From Stenotrophomonas sp. SY1 (GTDB lineage Bacteria; Pseudomonadota; Gammaproteobacteria; Xanthomonadales; Xanthomonadaceae), in contig NZ_JAJOYR010000001.1 in NCBI RefSeq assembly GCF_021202945.1, forward strand, positions 1,116,001 through 1,180,000: a DNA stretch of 64,000 bases, in the 5' to 3' direction. Position numbers and translations under genes: made by a program. The notes under the pieces are model-generated. The model saw only the letters and a program-made list of their open reading frames with translations. It made no database searches and was not told the origin of the DNA. Position 1 is the stretch's first letter. The number at the start of each line of letters is the position of its first letter. Positions 1 through 8,236 of the stretch are shown here, one piece after another.

Positions 1-172
1 GAGGGAGCGGTTCATGTGTTCGATCAGATGGCAGCCAAGTCGCTTTTGGCTCCCTCCCTTTGGCGCAGCCAAGGGGAGGGCTGGGGAGGGGGCGCTGTTT
101 GCAGGAGACTCAGACCGAACGGCCCCTCTCCTCAACCCCAGCTCTCCGGCCGGTGGGGAGAGGCACCAGCGG
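1..172. repeat. Repeat-rich non-coding stretch
   Basis: No gene is supported here. The stretch at about 50-95 is one copy of an imperfect palindrome (CCCTCCCTT, short loop with GCGCAG, AAGGGGAGGG) that recurs at 15402-15450, 52193-52240 and 52403-52448. A second hairpin (CTCTCC...GGGAGAG) lies at about 143-163. It sits just downstream of the receptor gene ending at 173 and may help terminate its transcript, but there is no T-run. Confidence 0.5.
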
Positions 173-2482
173 TCAGAACCCTGCGCTGACGGTCATGAAC
201 ACCTGCCGTGGCGCGCTGGCGTGAATGGCGTAGCGGGTGCCGGTCGGGTCGGTCGGGGCGAATGAACTGAGCTGGCCGGCGTAGCGCTTGTTGGTCAGGT
301 TGGTCACGTTCATCGACACCTTCAGGTCCTGCAGGCCCAGGCCGGGGCCGAAGGTGTAGCCGAAACCGGCATCGAAGGTGGTCACGCCCGGCACCGACTG
401 GTCGTTGGTGTAGGTGTAATAACGCTTGCCGGTGTACTTGCCGCGCAGGCTGGCAAACCAACCGTCGCGGTTCCAGCTCAGTTCGCTGGAGGCCATGCGC
501 TGCGGCGTGTCCACGGTGATCTTGCCGGCCACCGGCACCACCGCACCGCCGGAGATGTAGTCATCCTCGTAGGTGGATTTGTTCCAGGACAGCGCGTTGT
601 ACCACTGCAAGCCGTCCGTCGGCTTGAGGATGAACGTGAGCTCGGCGCCGCGGCTCTTCACCGAGCCGACATTGATGAAGCGGGTGACGCATTCCGGCCG
701 CGTGCCCACCTCGATGCTTGAGCAGGGGTTGAGTGACAGCAGGCGGTTGTCGAAGGTGACGTCGTAGGCGGCGATGGATGCCTGGTACTTCTGGCCGAAG
801 GTACGGAAGCCGGCTTCGAAGGTCTTGGATTTTTCCGGCTCCAGGCCGGCGCTGGCCGCGAATGATTCCGGCGTGACCTGCAATGGGCCACCGCTGCCGC
901 CACCGACGAAGGCGGCGATGTTTTCCGAATACGACGCAAACACCTCGTTGTTCGGGGTGAGCTTGAAGCCGACGCCGGCCTGCGGCAGCAGCGATTCCTT
1001 GGCGGTCAGCGTGCCGGAGGCGAGTTTTGTCTCGGTGCCGGGCTTGGCGTTGGCGCGCATGCGCGTGTTCGGGCTCTTGATGCCCAGGTCCACGGTCAGG
1101 CGGTCATCGATGAAACGCATGCGGTCCTGCACGTAGAACTGGCGCGTGCGGATGTCGAAATCCTGGTCGAACAGGCGACGATCAGGATGGTTGAGGTAGG
1201 TGTCGTCCAGGAACGGACCGCTGATGTAGTAGAAGTTGCGCTCGACATTGTGGTCGTTCTGTTCCCACCACAGGCCAGCTTCCAGCTCGTGGATGCCCAG
1301 CGTCCACGACAACGCGGCGGTCAGGCCCTGGCGGTTGATCGTGTAGTTGGTGCTGCGGATGGAGATCGGCAGCATTTGATCAGTGCCCGGATAAGAGGGC
1401 TGGCCCGGCGCCCACCAGTGGCCCTGGCCGCGGTTCTCATGATGGTAGGCCAGCAGCTTCAGACGGCCCTGTTCGCCAACGCGCAGGTCCGCATCCAGCG
1501 AGTACAGGTTGTCATCACGCAAGGCGCGGCTCTGGTAGTACGCATCGTCGATGCTATTGACGCCGCCACTGAAGGCGCAACGGTCGGCGTTGAAGGTGGC
1601 CGGCGCACAATAGGCCGCCGCGACGGCGCGGTCCCAGTCCGGCGCGTAGATGTTCCAGTCCCAGCCCAGGCCGCGCTCGAGCATGCTTTTGGACAGATAC
1701 GCGTAGTTGGCCTGGCTGGTGCGCGAGGTGGCAGCGAAGGCGCCGAAGCGGTTGTCGCCCACGTTCCACACCGCCTTGGCGTTGAACTGGCGTGTGGTCT
1801 GGTTCTGGTGCGGCGCGGCCCACATGTCCGCATCCTGGTAGACGCCGGAAACATAGGCGGCAAAGCCATTGTGCTCGCCGGTATCCACACGCAGGTAGCC
1901 ACGACGCTGGCTGTCATCGCCGACGGTGATGCCGGCGCGGCCACCAAACACGGAGGCCGGATCACTGGAGAAGTACTGGATGGTGCCACCGAGGTTGCTG
2001 GTGGAGGCCACGCCCAACGAGCCGATGCCCTGCGACAACTCGGCACCGGCCAGGTTCTCGGCGATGATCGCGCGCGAAATGCTCAGCCCGTTGTAGTTGC
2101 CGTAGCTGTTGTCGCCCAGCGGGATGCCGTCGAGCGTGTAACCCAGCCGGGTCTTGTCGAAGCCGCGCAGGCTGATGGTCTGGGATTCCTCGTTTGCACC
2201 GAATGCATCATTGGATTGCACCGATACGCCAGGCAGACGGTCGAGGAGCTTCTGGCCGCTGGTGCCTGGCGGCAGCACCTGCTTGTCGACTTCGCCAATG
2301 CGCTGCACCTGGCGGGTTTCGCCCTGGCCGATCACCGAGATCGTATCCAGCGTCTGCGCGCTTGGTGCGGCCAGTGCCGCCGTCGTCTGGATGCTGGCCT
2401 CTGCTTGCGCGGGCGTTGCGGCGTAGAGCGGTGCGCTGGTGAGGGCGGTGAGTACTGCGATGGTCAGAAGTCGGGTCTGCAT
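173..2482 (-). CDS. TonB-dependent outer-membrane receptor
   Basis: Predicted 769-aa outer-membrane beta-barrel that would import a ligand with energy from TonB/ExbB/ExbD. An N-terminal signal peptide (MQTRLLTIAVLTALTSAPLYA) is followed by a plug domain with the usual features: a TonB-box-like start (DTISVIGQ), ISLRGFDKTRLGYTLDGIP and NLGGTIQY. A long barrel ends in an aromatic residue (VSAGF). Start chosen at 2482 because the signal peptide begins there; an in-frame ATG at 2497 adds five residues (MPRTD) and is equally possible. Neither has a strong ribosome-binding site. It lies 185 nt beyond the end of the citrate-type operon, behind that operon's terminator, so it is probably a separate unit. 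The ligand cannot be told from sequence; the family covers siderophores, vitamins and carbohydrates. Confidence 0.9.
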   Translation of the reverse strand: MQTRLLTIAVLTALTSAPLYAATPAQAEASIQTTAALAAPSAQTLDTISVIGQGETRQVQRIGEVDKQVLPPGTSGQKLLDRLPGVSVQSNDAFGANEESQTISLRGFDKTRLGYTLDGIPLGDNSYGNYNGLSISRAIIAENLAGAELSQGIGSLGVASTSNLGGTIQYFSSDPASVFGGRAGITVGDDSQRRGYLRVDTGEHNGFAAYVSGVYQDADMWAAPHQNQTTRQFNAKAVWNVGDNRFGAFAATSRTSQANYAYLSKSMLERGLGWDWNIYAPDWDRAVAAAYCAPATFNADRCAFSGGVNSIDDAYYQSRALRDDNLYSLDADLRVGEQGRLKLLAYHHENRGQGHWWAPGQPSYPGTDQMLPISIRSTNYTINRQGLTAALSWTLGIHELEAGLWWEQNDHNVERNFYYISGPFLDDTYLNHPDRRLFDQDFDIRTRQFYVQDRMRFIDDRLTVDLGIKSPNTRMRANAKPGTETKLASGTLTAKESLLPQAGVGFKLTPNNEVFASYSENIAAFVGGGSGGPLQVTPESFAASAGLEPEKSKTFEAGFRTFGQKYQASIAAYDVTFDNRLLSLNPCSSIEVGTRPECVTRFINVGSVKSRGAELTFILKPTDGLQWYNALSWNKSTYEDDYISGGAVVPVAGKITVDTPQRMASSELSWNRDGWFASLRGKYTGKRYYTYTNDQSVPGVTTFDAGFGYTFGPGLGLQDLKVSMNVTNLTNKRYAGQLSSFAPTDPTGTRYAIHASAPRQVFMTVSAGF

Positions 2483-2610
2483 GTCGGTCCGTGGCATTTG
2501 GAAAACGCGCTGAAACAAGCGCGCAGCCACTATGCGAAGCCAACATGAAAGGTTGTTTACGGTGGTGTGTGATGCCTGCACGCTGCCACTTCCGCTGGCG
2601 ATGAACAGGC

Positions 2611-2641
2611 AAAAAAAAGCCGCGATGAACTGCATCGCGGC
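2611..2641 (-). terminator. Rho-independent terminator of the porin-citN-reductase operon
   Basis: On the minus strand a 9-bp stem GCCGCGATG/CATCGCGGC with a 5-nt loop is followed by eight Ts (the A-run 2611-2618). It lies 27 nt past the stop of the reductase gene, in the right orientation. Confidence 0.9.
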
Positions 2642-2667
2642 ATGCCGGGGGAGGGCAAAGCAATAGC

Positions 2668-3408
2668 TCAACTCATGTACAGGCCGCCGTTGACGGCGTA
2701 GTCGGCACCGGTGACGTAGGCCGCATCGTCCGACGCCAGCCAGGTACACAGTGCGGCCACTTCTTCCGGGCGGCCCAGGCGACGCACTGGCACCGATGCT
2801 GCCAGGCGGTCCAGTACATCCGGTGGGAAACTGCTGATCGCCTGGCTGGCGATGTAGCCCGGCGAGAGCGTGTTGACGGTGACGCCGCGCGCGGCGACTT
2901 CGGCTGCCAGAGCGCGGCTGAAGCCATGCATCGCCGCCTTGGCGGTGGCGTAGTTGACCTGACCGATCTGGCCCTTGTGCGCACTCACCGAGCCGATGTT
3001 GATGATGCGGCCCCAGCCACGCTGGGTCATGCCATCGACCACCTGCTTGGTGATGTTGAACATCGCGTTGACGTTGGAGCTGATCACCGCGTTCCAGTCG
3101 TCGACGGTCATCTGCCGGAACAGCACATCGCGGCTGCCACCTGCGTTGTTGACCAGTACATCGACCTCACCCACTTCGGCGCGCACCTGGGCAAAGGCGG
3201 CGCTGGTGGATGCCCAGTCGGTGGCGTTGCCTTCGGAGGCGATGAAGTCGAATCCCAGTTCGCGCTGTTCGCGCAGCCAGTTGGCCTTGCGCGGGGAGTT
3301 TGGCGCGCAGCCGGCGACCACGGTGTGGCCGCTGCGCGCCAGGCTCTGGCAGATGGCAGTGCCGACACTGCCCATGCCGCTGGTGACATATGCGATGCGA
3401 AGAGTCAT
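2668..3408 (-). CDS. PhaB-like acetoacetyl-CoA reductase (short-chain dehydrogenase)
   Basis: A 246-aa classical SDR. The cofactor loop is TSGMGSVG, followed by the NNAG motif, and the Ser-Tyr-Lys catalytic set lies in NIGSVSAHKG...NYATAK. The stretches WDAVISSN-like (DDWNAVISSNVNAMFN), GWGRIINIGSV, GVTVNTLSPGYIA and the C-terminal NGGLYMS match NADPH-dependent acetoacetyl-CoA reductases (PhaB), which make (R)-3-hydroxybutyryl-CoA. The start at 3408 has GGAG nine to ten nt upstream; a longer reading to 3462 would overlap the upstream gene. No polyhydroxyalkanoate synthase is in view, so the true substrate is open. It is the last gene of the porin-CitMHS operon, 28 nt after citN. Confidence 0.8.
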   Translation of the reverse strand: MTLRIAYVTSGMGSVGTAICQSLARSGHTVVAGCAPNSPRKANWLREQRELGFDFIASEGNATDWASTSAAFAQVRAEVGEVDVLVNNAGGSRDVLFRQMTVDDWNAVISSNVNAMFNITKQVVDGMTQRGWGRIINIGSVSAHKGQIGQVNYATAKAAMHGFSRALAAEVAARGVTVNTLSPGYIASQAISSFPPDVLDRLAASVPVRRLGRPEEVAALCTWLASDDAAYVTGADYAVNGGLYMS

Positions 3409-3436
3409 GCGAGGCTCCAGTTCAATGCGGGGCCGC

Positions 3437-4768
3437 TCACGCGGCCAGCGGGTACAGGGCACACAGCAGGCTGCCGATCATCAACAACAGGCAGATCAGC
3501 ACCGCCCACTTCAGGGTGAAACGCTGGTGGTCGGCGAAGTCCACCTTGGCAAGCCCGACCAGCAGATAGGTCGAAGGCACCAATGGGCTGAGCAGATGCA
3601 CCGGCTGGCCGGCCAGCGAGGCGCGTGCCATTTCCACCGGAGTGATGCCGTAGTGACCTGCCGCTTCGGACAGGATCGGCAGCACGCCGAAGTAGAAGGC
3701 GTCGTTGGACATGAAGAAGGTGAACGGCATCGACGCCAGTGCGGTGATCACCGCCAGATACGGCCCCCAGGTTTCCGGAATCACCGCCAGGAAGCCGCGC
3801 GACATCGCCTCGACCATGCCGGTGTTGGACAGGATGCCGGTGAAGATGCCGGCGGCGAAGATCAGCGATACCACCGACAACACGTTGCCGGCGTGGTTGA
3901 CCACGCGGCGGCGCTGCTCGGCCAGGTTCGGGTAGTTGATCACCAGCGCGATGGCGAAGCCGACCATGAACAACACCGGCATCGGCAGCACGCCGATCAC
4001 CAGCGCAACCATCAATGCCAGGGTCAGGCCGAAGTTCACCCACAGTAGTTTCGGGCGCTTGGTGTCCTCGGCGTCTTCAACCGTCGGCAGGGCATTGGCA
4101 TCGTCGGAAACCGTGGCATCGAGCCAGTTGCGGTCGTGCGGCATGGTGATCACGCCAAGCCGGCGACGCTCCTTCATGCCCAGGTACCAGGCCAGCACCA
4201 TGATGCCGACGCAGGCCAGCAGCATCGCCGGGATCATCGGCACGAACACATCGGCCGGGTCCACGTGCAATGCGGTGGCTGCGCGTGCGGTGGGCCCGCC
4301 CCATGGGGTGAGGTTCATCACGCCACCGGCGAGGATGGTCACGCAGGTCATGTTCAACGCGTTCATGCCCAGCCGCTGGTACAGCGGCAGCATCGCCGAG
4401 ACGGTGATCATGTAGGTGGTGGAGCCATCACCGTCGAGCGAGATCAGCATTGCCAGTGCGGCGGTGCCCATCACGATCTTCAGCGGATCACCCTTGACCA
4501 GGCGCAGGATGATCCGCACCAGCGGGTCGAACAGGCCGGCATCGATCATCACGCCGAAGTAGAGGATGGCGAACATCAGCATCACGCCGGTCGGCGCGAT
4601 CTTCTTGATGCCATCGAGCATCATGTCATCCAGGCCGTTGCCAAAGCCGCCGATCAGGGCGAACACGATGGGCACGGTGATCAGGGCTACCAGCGGCGAC
4701 AGGCGCTTGCTCATGATGAGATACATGAACGTGAGCACCATGCCGAAGCCGAGGATGGTCAGCATCAT
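3437..4768 (-). CDS. citN: CitMHS-family metal-citrate:H+ symporter
   Basis: A 443-aa polytopic inner-membrane protein. It begins MLTILGFGMVLTFMYLIMSK and has about 11-12 hydrophobic segments. The family-typical regions DGDGSTTYMI and NLTPWGGPTARAA are both present. CitMHS proteins import citrate complexed with Mg2+ or Ca2+ with protons. A strong ribosome-binding site (AAGGAG, 7-nt spacing) precedes the first of two adjacent ATGs at 4768. It sits between an OprO/P-type porin gene (37 nt upstream) and a reductase gene (28 nt downstream), and opposite a TctDE-type sensor system, all of which fits tricarboxylate uptake. The symbol is used for the family; which metal is preferred is not visible. 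Confidence 0.88.
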   Translation of the reverse strand: MMLTILGFGMVLTFMYLIMSKRLSPLVALITVPIVFALIGGFGNGLDDMMLDGIKKIAPTGVMLMFAILYFGVMIDAGLFDPLVRIILRLVKGDPLKIVMGTAALAMLISLDGDGSTTYMITVSAMLPLYQRLGMNALNMTCVTILAGGVMNLTPWGGPTARAATALHVDPADVFVPMIPAMLLACVGIMVLAWYLGMKERRRLGVITMPHDRNWLDATVSDDANALPTVEDAEDTKRPKLLWVNFGLTLALMVALVIGVLPMPVLFMVGFAIALVINYPNLAEQRRRVVNHAGNVLSVVSLIFAAGIFTGILSNTGMVEAMSRGFLAVIPETWGPYLAVITALASMPFTFFMSNDAFYFGVLPILSEAAGHYGITPVEMARASLAGQPVHLLSPLVPSTYLLVGLAKVDFADHQRFTLKWAVLICLLLMIGSLLCALYPLAA

Positions 4769-4805
4769 CTGCGGACTCCTTTCGGGTCAGTACGTGGGGG
4801 AGGGG

Positions 4806-5981
4806 TCAGAAATCGAATTGCAGGCGGCCGGTGACCGCGCGGGTGTGGTCCACGGTGGTGTCGGCCAGGCGGTCGCGGTTGCGGCTTTCGATCAGGTTGA
4901 GCATGAAACGCAGGTTGTCGCGCAGGTACCAGTTGCCGCCCACGGTCCAGGCCTCGGTGCTGCCGCGACGCAGGTCGGGCAGGCCATCGAGATGCTGCGC
5001 GCCGCGCATCTGGTCGTAGCGCAGCGCCAGTTCGAAGGCACCGGCCTTGTGGCGGATGTCCTTGACGCGGGCGAAGCGCCCGGTCTTGCGGTCGTAGGCG
5101 CGCGACTCACCGGTCACGAACCAGCTGACCAGGCCGTAGCCGGCCATCACGTCACCGCGCTGCATGCCATCGTTGAAGGTGGCGCCACTGAACTCGCCCT
5201 GCCATGACAGCGGGCCACGCACCTGTGCGTATTCCAGCGACCATTTGTTGACGTCGGTGTCGCGGCCGTCGGCGAAATTGATCAGCGTCAGCCGGCTTTC
5301 ATCGGACAGATGCCCGGCCGGACGCGGCCGGATGCGCAGCGCCGGCACGCCGTTGGCGCCGGGGTTGTCATAGGCTTCGCGGGCCAGTGACAGGCCAAGG
5401 TGCAGCACGTCGCCGTCCAGCGGTGACGGTGCCCAGGTGACGCGACCGCCGGCCGCACGTCCCTTCACCTGCCACGCATCGATGCTCTCCAGGCTGTAGA
5501 CGCTGGCCGCCCAGCTGAAATCGCCAGGATTGGCCTGCCACGAGGCACCCAGCCGGTACAGCGGCGCCAGCGTGGTGGCCGCGTTGCCGCGCTCCAGCAA
5601 CGGGCCGTAGTTGGAACTGGTGCGGTCATCAAGCGAGTAGTACTGCTTGAACTGGCCTACCGTCAGCTTGCCGGCGTCACCAAAGCGGCGGCTCACGTAG
5701 ACGTCCTTGGCTTCGACCCGGTCGCCGGAAAAATCGGCTTCCAGCTTGTAATCGACCACGTAGAACCTGCCCGATACGTCCAGCCAGGCGCGACGCACTT
5801 CGGTGTCGTCCTTGCTGGGCGTGCCGCGGTGGTCGTTGTCGAACGTGGCGAAATCCAGGTGCAGGCGGCCGCCGAGCGTGGCCGTCAGCGGATCGTTGTC
5901 ATCGGCGGCCATTGCGGGCATGGCCAGTGAGGCCAGAACCAGAACGACGCCACCGCGCCAGCAATCAATCGTGTTCTTCAC
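4806..5981 (-). CDS. OprO/OprP-family porin
   Basis: A 391-aa outer-membrane protein, first gene of the citrate-type operon. A GTG start at 5981 is chosen: it has GGGAGGG five to six nt upstream and opens directly into a signal peptide (ending AMPAMAADDNDP). The mature part has short alternating strands typical of 16-stranded porins, family motifs such as FATFDNDHRG, VDYKLEADFSG and VGQFKQYYSLDD, and a C-terminal Phe (LQFDF). OprO/P members pass phosphate or polyphosphate. Neighbouring a citrate symporter and a TctDE system, this one more probably passes tricarboxylates; that is an inference from context. TctD would be the expected activator. Confidence 0.85.
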   Translation of the reverse strand: MKNTIDCWRGGVVLVLASLAMPAMAADDNDPLTATLGGRLHLDFATFDNDHRGTPSKDDTEVRRAWLDVSGRFYVVDYKLEADFSGDRVEAKDVYVSRRFGDAGKLTVGQFKQYYSLDDRTSSNYGPLLERGNAATTLAPLYRLGASWQANPGDFSWAASVYSLESIDAWQVKGRAAGGRVTWAPSPLDGDVLHLGLSLAREAYDNPGANGVPALRIRPRPAGHLSDESRLTLINFADGRDTDVNKWSLEYAQVRGPLSWQGEFSGATFNDGMQRGDVMAGYGLVSWFVTGESRAYDRKTGRFARVKDIRHKAGAFELALRYDQMRGAQHLDGLPDLRRGSTEAWTVGGNWYLRDNLRFMLNLIESRNRDRLADTTVDHTRAVTGRLQFDF

Positions 5982-6061
5982 AGACCCTCCCTGGTGCGCG
6001 TGGGGCGCGGCAGACGTGGGCACCGGCTGGTGCGTTGGGGGGCGAGTCTGGAGTGGGCAAG

Positions 6062-6078
6062 CTGTCATGCGCCTGTCA
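6062..6078. promoter_or_regulatory. Direct repeat CTGTCA with 11-nt period, possible TctD site
   Basis: Two CTGTCA hexamers begin at 6062 and 6073, one helical turn apart, in the 193-nt gap between the divergent porin and tctD genes. Tandem repeats with 10-11 nt period are how OmpR/TctD-family regulators usually bind. Assignment to TctD is inference. Confidence 0.4.
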
Positions 6079-6174
6079 GCGGTTTGTGCGGTGCAGCGAA
6101 CGCAGTTCCCGACGCTGCGCGCGCACAGCCGTCCGCGTTAGCATTCGCGCTCTTGCCGTGCCGTTCCCCCGCCG

Positions 6175-6864
6175 ATGCGCCTGTTGCTGGTCGAAGACAA
6201 CCCGGATCTTGCCGATGCGATCATCCGTCGCATGCGCCGCAGTGGGCACGCCGTTGACTGGCAGTCAGATGGCCTGTCGGCCGCCAGCGTGCTGCGCTAC
6301 CAGAGCTTCGATCTGGTGGTGCTGGACATCGGCCTGCCGCGCTTGGATGGGCTGCGCGTATTGGCTGGCATGCGCGAACGTGGCGATCGCACACCGGTGC
6401 TGATGCTGACCGCGCGCGACGGCATCGAAGACCGGGTGCAGGCGCTGGACGTGGGCGCTGACGACTACCTGGGCAAGCCGTTCGACTTCCGCGAATTCGA
6501 GGCTCGCTGCCGCGTGCTGCTGCGTCGCGGACGTGGCCATGCCAGCGATGTGGTCCAACTGGGTGGCTTCCAGTTCGACAACGCCGCGCATCGGGTCAGC
6601 CTCGATGGTGAGCCGATCGAACTGCCCAACCGCGAGTTCCGGTTGCTGGAAATCCTGGTCGGCCGGCTGGGCCAGGTGGTGAGCAAGGACGAGATCGGCA
6701 ACGGCCTGTTCGGTTTTGACGATGAAGCCGGCCCGAATGCGATCGAGCTGTATGTCGGCCGCCTGCGTCGCAAGCTGGCCGCAGCGCCGCTTCGCATCAC
6801 CACCGTGCGTGGCGTCGGGTATCTGCTGGAGCCCCATGAGGGCGGCGGCGATGGCGACGACTGA
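6175..6864 (+). CDS. tctD: OmpR-family response regulator, TctD type
   Basis: A 229-aa two-domain regulator. In the receiver domain (about 1-115) the acidic pocket is E7/D8, the phospho-acceptor D51 is in VVLDIGLP, T79 is in MLTARD and K101 is in GKPF. A winged-helix DNA-binding domain (about 125-222) follows, ending in the typical RRKLAAAPLRITTVRGVGYLL. It overlaps the downstream kinase gene, so the two are cotranslated. It lies divergent to the porin-citN-reductase operon, which it probably activates. The name follows from the citrate context plus family similarity; QseB/PmrA-type regulators look much alike. Confidence 0.85.
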   Translation: MRLLLVEDNPDLADAIIRRMRRSGHAVDWQSDGLSAASVLRYQSFDLVVLDIGLPRLDGLRVLAGMRERGDRTPVLMLTARDGIEDRVQALDVGADDYLGKPFDFREFEARCRVLLRRGRGHASDVVQLGGFQFDNAAHRVSLDGEPIELPNREFRLLEILVGRLGQVVSKDEIGNGLFGFDDEAGPNAIELYVGRLRRKLAAAPLRITTVRGVGYLLEPHEGGGDGDD

Positions 6865-8236
6865 GGCGCCCGCGCCGGGTTCATTGCGGCGCACGTTGCT
6901 GCTGTATCTGGGCGGCCTGCTGGCGGTGTTCGCGGTGGTGCTGCTGTTCGCCGCGCGCGAGTACGGGCAGCGTGCGGCCAATCGTTCCTATGACCACCTG
7001 CTGGTGTCCTCGGCATTGTCCATTGCCGATTCGGTGGCGCTGGTCGATGGCCAGTGGCAGGTGGACCTGCCGTATGCCGCGCTGGACCTGTTGTCGATGG
7101 CCGAGGAGGACCGCGTGTTCTATCGCATCGCCGACAGCCGTGGACAGCTAATCACTGGCTATGAGGACCTGCCTGAATCACCCCAGGCGCCCGGCATCCG
7201 GCCGTATCTGTTCGATGCGACGTACAGCGGCGAAACGGTGCGATTCGTGGTGGTCACGCGCAGCTTTGCCGCCGCATCGGCGCAGGGTGAAGTGCAGGTG
7301 CAGGTCGGCCAGACCCGCCGTGCACGCGAGGCCTTGGCACAGGAAATGGTCAACCGCGCGCTGCTGGCCATCGGCGTGTTGTCCGGGTTGGCCCTGGCAC
7401 TGGTTGTCTTCGGCGTGCATCGCGCGTTTCGGCCGCTGGTGCGGGTGGAGCGCGAGTTGTCGCGGCGTGAACCGTCGGACCTGAGGCCACTGGATGCCCG
7501 CGTGCCACGCGAGATGGACCAGATGGTGGCGGCGTTGAACCGGTTCATGGAACGCCTGTCCAGCAGCAACGAAACCCTGCGCGCTTTCATGGCCGAAGCC
7601 GCGCACCAGATGCGCACGCCATTGGCGGCGCTGCGCGCGCAGGCGCAGCTGGCGCTGGATGAGGATGATCCGCAGGACATGCAGCGCAGCCTCCAGGCCA
7701 TCGAACGCAATGCCACCCACATGAGCCGGCTGCTCAACCAGCTGCTCAGCGACGCCAGCGTCATCCATCGCTCCAACCTGCATCACTTCGCGCCGCTGGA
7801 CCTGGCCGAAACCGTGCACCAGGCGCTGCACGAAGCCTTGCCTTTGGCCGCACCGGCACCGCGCGTGCAGCTGGCGATGAGCCGTGACGTGGTGCTGGTC
7901 AACGGCGACGCGTTGCTGTTGCGTGAAGCGATCAAGAACCTGGTCGACAACGCGCTCAAGTACGGCGGCGACGGCGCCTTGCAGATCGCCTTGACCGTGG
8001 ATGCCGGCGATGCGGTGTTGACCATTGCCGACCACGGCCCGGGCATCGCGGCAGCCGACGCCGAGCGGGTGTTCGAGCGTTTCGGGCGTGGTGAACATGC
8101 ACCGGCTGGTGGCGCCGGCCTCGGGCTGGCCATCGTCAAGCGGGTGATCGACAGCCATGGTGGACGCATCGACCTGAGCAACCGCCCGCAGGGTGGCTTG
8201 ATCGCCACCATTCGTCTGCCCCGGAGCACGGCATGA
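6851..8236 (+). CDS. tctE: Sensor histidine kinase, TctE type
   Basis: A 461-aa inner-membrane kinase. An N-terminal membrane segment (LLLYLGGLLAVFAVVLLF) is followed by a periplasmic region of about 130 residues, a second segment (LLAIGVLSGLALALVVFGV) and a HAMP-like linker. Then come the H-box with its phospho-His in AEAAHQMRTPLAAL and an ATPase domain with N-box NLVDNALKYG, G1 box DHGPGI and G2 box GGAGLGLAIV. The ATG at 6851 has GAGGG eight nt upstream inside tctD, giving a 14-nt overlap; an ATG at 6836 is an alternative. Its stop overlaps the next start (ATGA), tying it to the binding-protein gene. Partner is the regulator upstream; signal probably a tricarboxylate. Confidence 0.85.
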   Translation: MATTEAPAPGSLRRTLLLYLGGLLAVFAVVLLFAAREYGQRAANRSYDHLLVSSALSIADSVALVDGQWQVDLPYAALDLLSMAEEDRVFYRIADSRGQLITGYEDLPESPQAPGIRPYLFDATYSGETVRFVVVTRSFAAASAQGEVQVQVGQTRRAREALAQEMVNRALLAIGVLSGLALALVVFGVHRAFRPLVRVERELSRREPSDLRPLDARVPREMDQMVAALNRFMERLSSSNETLRAFMAEAAHQMRTPLAALRAQAQLALDEDDPQDMQRSLQAIERNATHMSRLLNQLLSDASVIHRSNLHHFAPLDLAETVHQALHEALPLAAPAPRVQLAMSRDVVLVNGDALLLREAIKNLVDNALKYGGDGALQIALTVDAGDAVLTIADHGPGIAAADAERVFERFGRGEHAPAGGAGLGLAIVKRVIDSHGGRIDLSNRPQGGLIATIRLPRSTA

